Assembly: GCA_011088215.1 (NCBI GenBank)
Contig: JAALKD010000028.1
Span: 1 to 40,996, forward strand
Direction of reading: 5' to 3'
Origin: Sphingomonadales bacterium
GTDB lineage: Bacteria > Pseudomonadota > Alphaproteobacteria > Sphingomonadales > Kordiimonadaceae
Length of the DNA stretch: 40,996 nucleotides
Part shown: positions 35,157 through 40,996 of the stretch, one piece after another
How the letters are laid out: each line of letters opens with the position of its first letter
Numbering within the stretch: the first letter of the stretch is position 1
Notes under the pieces: generated by a model
What the model was told of the DNA's origin: nothing
What the model saw: the letters and a program-made list of their open reading frames with translations, nothing else
Databases searched by the model: none
Position numbers and translations under genes: made by a program

Positions 35157-36557
35157 TTAGCTATCAATTTTGCCACCGTTGTCCTGTTTGCTTCCCGACA
35201 AGCCCAATGACTTTAGTTTTCGGTGTAATGCCGAGCGTTCCATGCCAATAAAGGCCGCTGTCCGCGATATATTACCACTGAAGCGGTTTATCTGGACCTT
35301 CAGATATTCTCGTTCAAAAGCCTCGCGCGCTTCCCGTAGTGGTGTCGTCATTATAGTGTTGTTGTCGCTGGTTTGTAACAGATCTCCAGAAGTGACCTTG
35401 ACTTCTTGAGGTAAATCATCTGCGGTAATGCTCGCGCCCGCCTCCTCTGGGCCCATAATAACCACACGTTCCATGATATTTTTAAGCTGGCGGACATTGC
35501 CCGGCCAATCATAGGACTGCAGTGCGGCGATCGCGTCGTCTCCCAGGATTGAAGGTGACCGACCCGTGGCAACAGCGAGTGCATCCAAAAAGCCCTGTGC
35601 CAGTGCAGGTATATCCTCACGGCGTTCGCTCAACGCAGCCATAGCCAGCGGTACGACATTAAGTCGGTGATAGAGATCCTCTCTGAAACGACCCTCGGCT
35701 ATTTCCTGTACGAGGTCCCGACTGGTGGCAGACACTACTCGGACATCAACTTTTACGCCTGTATTGCCACCGACGCGTTCAAACGCTTGATCGGTCAGTA
35801 CCCGCAGGATTTTACCCTGAGTGGGCAGCGGCATGTCTGCAACCTCGTCGATAAATAAGGTACCGCCATGCGCCCGTTCAAAAAGGCCGGTTTTTACCAC
35901 GCCGCCATTTTGCTCTACGCCGAAAAGCTCCTGCTCCATCCGGTGCGGCTCCATCGACGCTGCGCTGACAATAACAAACGCCCCACTGGAGCGATTTGAA
36001 CGGAAATGTATTTGCCGCGCTGCCACTTCCTTGCCGCTACCAGACGCTCCCTGAATCAAAACCCGGCTATTTGTTGCCGCAACTTTCTCAATGCTTTGGC
36101 GCAGGCTGTTGATTGCGGCGGATCGCCCGGTGATGTCCACCGAAAAGGCAGATCGTTTTTTAAGTTCTTCGTTCTCGCGGCGAAGCTGTTCTGTTTCGGT
36201 CGCGCGCTGGACCGTCAATAGTAGCTGGTCGGCTTCAAAAGGCTTCTCAATGAAGTCATAAGCGCCCTTTTTAATGGCTGCCACGGCGGTTTCTATATTG
36301 CCGTGCCCCGAAATGACGACAACAGGGAGGTCCCTATGGCGCGACTTTACCAACTCAAGAATCTCAAGCCCGTCCAGTTTGCTGCCTTGCAGCCAAATAT
36401 CCAAAACCATCAGAGACGGAAGTCTGGCCTCGATTTCGGCTAACCCACTGTCACTGTCTGCGGCTGTTCGGGTTGCATAACCTTCGTCTTCAAGAATGCC
36501 GGCAATCAGGTCTCTGATGTCTGCTTCGTCGTCAATAATTAGAATGTCTAGCGCCAT
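35157..36557 (-). CDS. ntrX: Nitrogen-response regulator NtrX
   Basis: Response regulator of the NtrY/NtrX system, which in alphaproteobacteria controls nitrogen metabolism, redox response and envelope functions. The receiver domain has LIIDDEADIRDLI and the phosphoacceptor in LMVLDIWL; the AAA+ domain has Walker A LIQGASGSGKEVAARQ and Walker B GGTLFIDEVADMP; the C-terminus has a Fis-type HTH (RTAAFIGMERSALHRKLKSL). The sigma-54 contact motif GAFTGA is replaced by a degenerate FGVEQNGGVVKTG sequence, as is typical for NtrX. ATG 36557 is preferred (AGGA about 11 bases upstream), giving 466 residues; ATG 36566 is the alternative. It overlaps nothing but lies 27 bases after ntrY. Confidence 0.95.
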   Translation of the reverse strand: MALDILIIDDEADIRDLIAGILEDEGYATRTAADSDSGLAEIEARLPSLMVLDIWLQGSKLDGLEILELVKSRHRDLPVVVISGHGNIETAVAAIKKGAYDFIEKPFEADQLLLTVQRATETEQLRRENEELKKRSAFSVDITGRSAAINSLRQSIEKVAATNSRVLIQGASGSGKEVAARQIHFRSNRSSGAFVIVSAASMEPHRMEQELFGVEQNGGVVKTGLFERAHGGTLFIDEVADMPLPTQGKILRVLTDQAFERVGGNTGVKVDVRVVSATSRDLVQEIAEGRFREDLYHRLNVVPLAMAALSERREDIPALAQGFLDALAVATGRSPSILGDDAIAALQSYDWPGNVRQLKNIMERVVIMGPEEAGASITADDLPQEVKVTSGDLLQTSDNNTIMTTPLREAREAFEREYLKVQINRFSGNISRTAAFIGMERSALHRKLKSLGLSGSKQDNGGKIDS

Positions 36558-36584
36558 AAGAGGCATTGTCCTTTAAAAAATGAC

Positions 36585-38936
36585 TTATTCTGCCGCTGTT
36601 GATTGGTCGTTAACAGCGTCGTTTTCCTCGGCTTGTTCAGCCCGTTTTTCGAGTATTTGGTGAGTGAAACTAAGTACGACGCGTGCGCCGATGGGAGTTC
36701 GATCCGCAATGCGCACCGATCCGCCGTGTTCTTCCATAATTCTGCGGACGATAGCTAGTCCCAGTCCTGTACCCTTGGAACGCGTGGTTACATAGGGTTC
36801 CATAAGGCGAGCTTTTTGAGCTACTGGCAGTCCTAGTCCATTATCCTCAATTTTAATAATGGTTTTATCATCGATTTGGGACAGGCTGGTATGAACGAAG
36901 CCTGGCTCTAATACGTCACTGCCGTCTCGTTTGTCGTTAGCCACCCTCGCCTCAACAGCTTCTGCGGCGTTTTTCAACACGTTCGTTAACGCTTGTCCAA
37001 TCAAGCGACCATCACATTTTATTTGCTCAAAATTACCGTCCAGCTCACTGGAGAACTGGATGTCAGGCGCTGCAACTTCCTGCAAAAACACAGACTGTCG
37101 TGTAACGTCGGCTATGTCCGTTTGTCGGTATATTGGCGCAGGCATTCTGGAGAATGACGAAAACTCATCAACCATGCGGCGCAGGTCACCCACCTGGCGA
37201 ATAATGGTGTCGGTACACTGACCAAAAATATCCTGGTCGCTCTTTATTTCGTTTAAATATTTTCGCTTCAAACGTTCGGCTGATAACTGGATCGGCGTCA
37301 ACGGGTTTTTAATTTCATGGGCGATGCGACGTGCAACATCAGCCCACGCTGCCGTGCGTTGGTCGGCCAGTTGTTCGGTCAAATCGTCAAATGTCACGAC
37401 ATATCCGCCGATCGTGTTGTCTTTCTGCCGTTCAGCAAACACACGTACCATCAACGTTCTAATTTCGCCTTCGATGTCGATTTGAACTTCGCCTTTGGTT
37501 TCGCCCTCCTCAGATTGTTCGCTCTGTTCGATAATGTCGGTAAAGTCAGGAACGACTTCGGTCAGAACTTTGCCCATTAGATCTTCTGGCGACACGTTAA
37601 GTAGATTTAGCGCAGATCTGTTGGGCAAGAATACGCTGCGATCTTGCTTCAGTCCCATTACCCCTGCTGAGACACCCTCCAGCACCTCTTCAAGAAAACG
37701 ACGCCTTTCATCCATTTCGGCATTGGCCTCGATAAGCGCGTCTTGATGCTTGGCAAGCTGGTCAGTCATGCGATTAAATGCGCGGCTAAGCGTGCCCACT
37801 TCATCACCGGATGATACTGTTGGAACCCGCGCCTGCAGGTCACCTTGTCCAACCCGGTCTGCAGCATCGACCAAATTGGATAAGGGATTAACCAGTCGGC
37901 TGGAGAACCACAAGCCTATCCATATGGCAGCAAGTAAAATCAGCAGCGCGATGATGATGAAAACTACATTGAACTGCAATTGAATGTCGCTGCGTTGCCC
38001 TTCAAGGTTGTCATAATCGGCTACGGCTGCGCGGGTTGCCGACAAATAGCCCAACACCTGAGGGCTGAGGTCGCGAGAAACATATAGATAGGTTGGTCTC
38101 AGGAAAGACGATAATTTAATCAGTCCCGAAACATTATTGCTTTCTACGTTAGCAGAAATAACGGTTTCACCGCTTGAAGCCCGGGTCAGCAAGTCAGTCG
38201 CAATGCGCGGTGTTGTAAAAGTCAGGCCGTCATTGGCGCCCGCAAGGATTGAACCGTCCTCACCGATTGGCTGTTCGATTATCACAAGCTCAGACAGTAA
38301 CCGCGTGCTAAGCGCTGTTTCTGCCACGCGCTGCAGGGTAATCTGGTCCCGTTGTTGGGCAAAATTAAGCTGATTGTATGCGAGCGCAATTTTGAGCATG
38401 TCTTTTTCGATATTGACGCGATGCTCAATCATATATGTTTCAGCAACCTCAAGCGAATTATTCAACGTGAAGCGGATTTTCTCGCTAAACCACTGTTGAA
38501 TACCAAACTCTAGGAACAATGCCGAAAACACGGTCATGATAATGGGTGGGACAATCGCGATTGCGATGAAAAACCCTGTCACCTTCGCTTGTAAGCGTGA
38601 ACCGGCCTTCATGCCTTTTCGAGACATCCAGATGCGAATAAACCAACGACCAATTGCCATGCCAAGTGCTAACAAAAGTACCAAGTTTATCGCCAACATA
38701 ACGCGCATTGTCTGGCCTGACGTTACTTCCGTCGGCGCGGATTTTTGCGACATGGTAATGTATGTAGCAATGGCGGAAATAACGGCCAGTACAGAAAGCA
38801 ATACTTCTAGTCGTCCAAACAGGTTTAGCCGACGTGACCATAGCATAAACTTGGCCCATCGCCGGTTTGGCAGCTTCGGCGCGGCAGTAAGAAAGTCGTG
38901 TGGTTCTTTACGCTTAACAGTTGTCATGCAGTCCAT
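36585..38936 (-). CDS. ntrY: Sensor histidine kinase NtrY
   Basis: Membrane kinase for NtrX. The 783 residues comprise about four N-terminal transmembrane helices (VLLSVLAVISAIATYI, LAINLVLLLALGMAIG and others) with a large extracytoplasmic part (about 160-310), a HAMP domain near LVNPLSNLVDAADRV and LSRAFNRMTDQLA, a PAS domain (GVSAGVMGLKQDRSVFLPNR) and the kinase core: H box DVARRIAHEIKNPLTPIQLS, N box LTNVLKNAAEAVE, and G boxes DNGLGLP and GTGLGLAIVRR. All catalytic motifs are intact. The longest start is ATG 38936; ATG 38927 (MTTVKRKEPHD) is possible. Downstream ntrX follows on the same strand, 27 bases away. Confidence 0.95.
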   Translation of the reverse strand: MDCMTTVKRKEPHDFLTAAPKLPNRRWAKFMLWSRRLNLFGRLEVLLSVLAVISAIATYITMSQKSAPTEVTSGQTMRVMLAINLVLLLALGMAIGRWFIRIWMSRKGMKAGSRLQAKVTGFFIAIAIVPPIIMTVFSALFLEFGIQQWFSEKIRFTLNNSLEVAETYMIEHRVNIEKDMLKIALAYNQLNFAQQRDQITLQRVAETALSTRLLSELVIIEQPIGEDGSILAGANDGLTFTTPRIATDLLTRASSGETVISANVESNNVSGLIKLSSFLRPTYLYVSRDLSPQVLGYLSATRAAVADYDNLEGQRSDIQLQFNVVFIIIALLILLAAIWIGLWFSSRLVNPLSNLVDAADRVGQGDLQARVPTVSSGDEVGTLSRAFNRMTDQLAKHQDALIEANAEMDERRRFLEEVLEGVSAGVMGLKQDRSVFLPNRSALNLLNVSPEDLMGKVLTEVVPDFTDIIEQSEQSEEGETKGEVQIDIEGEIRTLMVRVFAERQKDNTIGGYVVTFDDLTEQLADQRTAAWADVARRIAHEIKNPLTPIQLSAERLKRKYLNEIKSDQDIFGQCTDTIIRQVGDLRRMVDEFSSFSRMPAPIYRQTDIADVTRQSVFLQEVAAPDIQFSSELDGNFEQIKCDGRLIGQALTNVLKNAAEAVEARVANDKRDGSDVLEPGFVHTSLSQIDDKTIIKIEDNGLGLPVAQKARLMEPYVTTRSKGTGLGLAIVRRIMEEHGGSVRIADRTPIGARVVLSFTHQILEKRAEQAEENDAVNDQSTAAE

Positions 38937-39048
38937 GATGCATAATTGTCACTATTGTTCCACATATATCACAAAGAAAATGGAGCTTTCAATCTAAGGC
39001 ATTGTAGTTACGTGATAAATCGAAATCCAGAACGTAACGGATAAGAGG

Positions 39049-40503
39049 TTAGCTAGACCTCAAGGGCAGATTGATTTCCAATTCTCGTATTTTTTTGCGT
39101 AGCGTATTGCGATTCAGTCCCAAAAGCTCAGCTGACTTAACTTGATTGCCATTGGTAACACTCAGTACTTTCTGGATCAGTGGTCGCTCAATTTCCCGCA
39201 AAATTCTGGTATGCAGACCGGGCGGCGGTAAGCCGTCTTCATGATAGTCAAAATATTGATCCAAGTGGAGCCGGACAGTTTGTGACAAATTTCCTCCCGT
39301 CACGTTGGCCATAATACTCATGGGGCCACCAGCAAGGTCAGACGTAGAGCGATCAAATTCGGTTTTAATGGCCTCGCCGTTGATTTGGTCTCCAGGATGC
39401 AAGGCGCAGATTCTACGAATTAAATTTTCCAGTTCCCTTACATTGCCCGGCCAATCAAAGGATTGTAGCACCTTCTTGGCACCCGCTGTTAAGCTTTTAA
39501 ACGGAAGACCAGACTCAGCGACTTGATTAAGAAAATGTTCAGCAAGGTCAGGAACATCTTCTGTTCGTTCACGTAGCGGAGGTATCGATAAGGGCACAAC
39601 ATTTAATCTGAAATATAGATCTTCCCTAAAGTCGCCAGATCCAACCATATTCTTTAGGTTTTTGTTGGTTGCAGCAATGATACGTACATTGGTACGAATG
39701 CTCGATTGACCGCCTACTGTGCGATATTCGCCTTCCTGTAGCACTCGCAAGAGCCGGGTTTGTGCCTCGAGCGGCATGTCGCCGATTTCATCAAGAAACA
39801 GTGTGCCGCCTTTAGCTTCTCCAAAACGGCCCAGGGTACGCGTTTCAGCGCCAGTGAAAGCACCGCGTTCATGACCGAACAACTCGGTTTCAATCAACTC
39901 TTTGGGAATTGCGGCCATATTAATTGGCACGAAGGGATTTTCGCGGCGCGGCCCGTGCTCGTGCAGTGCGCGCGCAACGAGCTCTTTTCCTGTTCCGCTT
40001 TCGCCGTGAATTAACACAGTAAGTTCGGTTTGCACGACCCGGGCCATGGCACGGTATATCTCCTGCATGGCTGATGAACGGCCAATAAGAATGTCCTGAT
40101 CAGCGACGCTGGGTTCTGTTTGCTGAGACTTAGATGTCTTAAGTGCTTTCTTAACAATGCTTACTAACTCATCAATATCAAAAGGTTTTGGCAGGTATTC
40201 GAAAGCACCATTGTTGGTTGCATCCATCGCTGTTGACAGAGTATTTTGTGCGCTCATAATGATGAATGCCAGCTCTGGGCGGTTCTTCAGGAGTATGGGC
40301 ATGGCTTCAAGCCCACTACCGCCGGGCATTAGTACATCAGAAATCACAACGTCGCCCTGCCCTGACCGTACCAGTCGGGTCAATTCGGGCACGTCTTCAG
40401 CCTCGATTACGAGCCAGCCTTCTTGACGCAGGGCCTCGCCTACGACGAGCCTGATTGTCATGTCATCGTCGGCAACGATAATTGTTGCGTTATTTTTACT
40501 CAT
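39049..40503 (-). CDS. ntrC: Nitrogen regulatory protein NtrC
   Basis: Sigma-54-dependent activator of nitrogen-scavenging genes such as glnA. The 484-residue protein has a receiver domain with [14 protein letters not shown], the aspartate in [12 protein letters not shown], and LPKPFD; an AAA+ domain with [18 protein letters not shown], the sigma-54 contact loop [10 protein letters not shown] and [14 protein letters not shown]; and the Fis-type [26 protein letters not shown] 40503 ([14 protein letters not shown]) has GAGGA about 8 bases upstream and overlaps the ntrB stop by 8 bases. A longer frame start at 40587 would lie inside ntrB and is rejected. Confidence 0.97.
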   Translation of the reverse strand: MSKNNATIIVADDDMTIRLVVGEALRQEGWLVIEAEDVPELTRLVRSGQGDVVISDVLMPGGSGLEAMPILLKNRPELAFIIMSAQNTLSTAMDATNNGAFEYLPKPFDIDELVSIVKKALKTSKSQQTEPSVADQDILIGRSSAMQEIYRAMARVVQTELTVLIHGESGTGKELVARALHEHGPRRENPFVPINMAAIPKELIETELFGHERGAFTGAETRTLGRFGEAKGGTLFLDEIGDMPLEAQTRLLRVLQEGEYRTVGGQSSIRTNVRIIAATNKNLKNMVGSGDFREDLYFRLNVVPLSIPPLRERTEDVPDLAEHFLNQVAESGLPFKSLTAGAKKVLQSFDWPGNVRELENLIRRICALHPGDQINGEAIKTEFDRSTSDLAGGPMSIMANVTGGNLSQTVRLHLDQYFDYHEDGLPPPGLHTRILREIERPLIQKVLSVTNGNQVKSAELLGLNRNTLRKKIRELEINLPLRSS

Positions 40504-40996
40504 GAATTCTGTCCTCATGCATGGCCAGTTGCACCCTGAATACTGCGCCGCCGTCATTGTGGTTGTCAGCTGTAACAGTGCCGCCAAAGTTACTTACATA
40601 GCGCGCGACCAGCGATAATCCCAATCCAACGCCACCAGACCTTCCGGTTACGAACGGGTCGAAAAGGTGGCCTTTGATGTTGTCGGGAATACCCGGCCCA
40701 TTGTCCTTGACTGTTATTTCGATTGGCAGTCGAATTCGCTCCCCGTCTGCGCCTCTTATCCAAATCCCGTGGCGATATGCGGTGGAAACGGTAATGTCTG
40801 CTTTCGGCCCTGCGGCTTCAACAGCATTTTTGACTAGATTAAGGAACACCTGGACTAAACGATCATAGTTGCCGTCTACTAAAGGTAAAGACGGATCAAA
40901 TTTCGGGCGAATGACAGCGTTTTCGGCAAAACCTGCAATCGATAGATTCAGAACATGATCTAACACCTCGTGGATGTTGACGGCCTCCATATTTTG
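40496..40996 (-). CDS. ntrB: Nitrogen-regulation histidine kinase NtrB, C-terminal part
   Basis: The frame enters at the right edge. The visible 166 residues are the ATPase domain: VQVFLNLVKNAVEAAG (N box), KDNGPGIPDNIKGHLFDPFV (G1 and F boxes) and SGGVGLGLSLVARYVSNFGG (G2). NtrB phosphorylates NtrC under low nitrogen and is controlled by PII (GlnB). The stop TCA/TGA at 40496-40498 overlaps the ntrC ATG by 8 bases. The PAS and phosphoacceptor histidine regions lie outside the window, so this is partial. Confidence 0.93.
   Translation of the reverse strand, partial: QNMEAVNIHEVLDHVLNLSIAGFAENAVIRPKFDPSLPLVDGNYDRLVQVFLNLVKNAVEAAGPKADITVSTAYRHGIWIRGADGERIRLPIEITVKDNGPGIPDNIKGHLFDPFVTGRSGGVGLGLSLVARYVSNFGGTVTADNHNDGGAVFRVQLAMHEDRIHE

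Noticed and set aside
40504..40587. Longer NtrC N-terminus from the 40587 start
   Set aside because: It would run through the ntrB coding end; ATG 40503 has a clear GAGGA site and gives the normal receiver-domain start.
1..40996. Mobile elements, phage genes, CRISPR arrays, tRNA or rRNA genes
   Set aside because: No transposase or integrase motifs, no spaced direct repeats of array type and no cloverleaf-like sequence were recognised on reading both strands.

Overview
The window looks like chromosomal DNA of an alphaproteobacterium, GC content mid-range. Two conserved gene orders point there: a D,D-carboxypeptidase–tmk–holB–metG–tatD–PhnP-like operon at the left edge, and ntrB–ntrC–ntrY–ntrX–trkA–trkH–hfq–hflX facing mazG at the right edge. 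The secreted and membrane proteins, TIR-TPR protein, concentrative nucleoside transporter and CtlX hydrolase would fit a marine heterotroph. A Kordiimonadales-like relative is possible but is only an impression. No rRNA, tRNA, CRISPR array, insertion sequence or phage gene was seen.

Layout. 1-5155: tightly overlapping plus-strand housekeeping operon. 5208-9763: retropepsin-like membrane protease, small DUF1289 protein, a frameshifted TIGR03862-type flavoprotein, ctlX and a membrane diguanylate cyclase. 9883-11565: an Aer-like redox receptor split into a PAS protein and a soluble MCP. 12155-14718: a frameshifted adenosylhomocysteinase-like gene divergent from a nucleoside transporter. 14861-20753: a frameshifted secreted hydrolase, a LytS/LytTR two-component pair, a TIR-TM-TPR protein and a FAD oxidoreductase. 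20765-25858: an amidohydrolase with an internal deletion, a ToxR/CadC-like regulator, a divergent two-domain secreted protein interrupted by TAA, and a saccharopine-dehydrogenase-like protein. 25958-29546: a frameshifted MipA-like outer-membrane protein, a nucleotidyltransferase, a PAP2 phosphatase and a glycerophosphodiesterase. 29631-40996: mazG and hflX (both frameshifted), hfq, trkH, trkA and the ntr nitrogen-response genes.

The strongest unusual signal is the number of broken genes. Seven reading frames are interrupted (six frame changes, one in-frame stop) and an eighth gene has lost about 60 codons including a catalytic lysine, while tmk, holB, metG, hfq, trk and ntr are intact. Most of the frame changes sit in or near short G/C runs, so uncorrected sequencing indels are a serious alternative to real gene decay. 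The second most interesting signal is a three-copy TTAAG repeat at exact 10-bp spacing, overlapping a 16-bp palindrome, between the ToxR-like regulator and the secreted protein gene. The third is the LytS-LytTR-TIR-TPR cluster.
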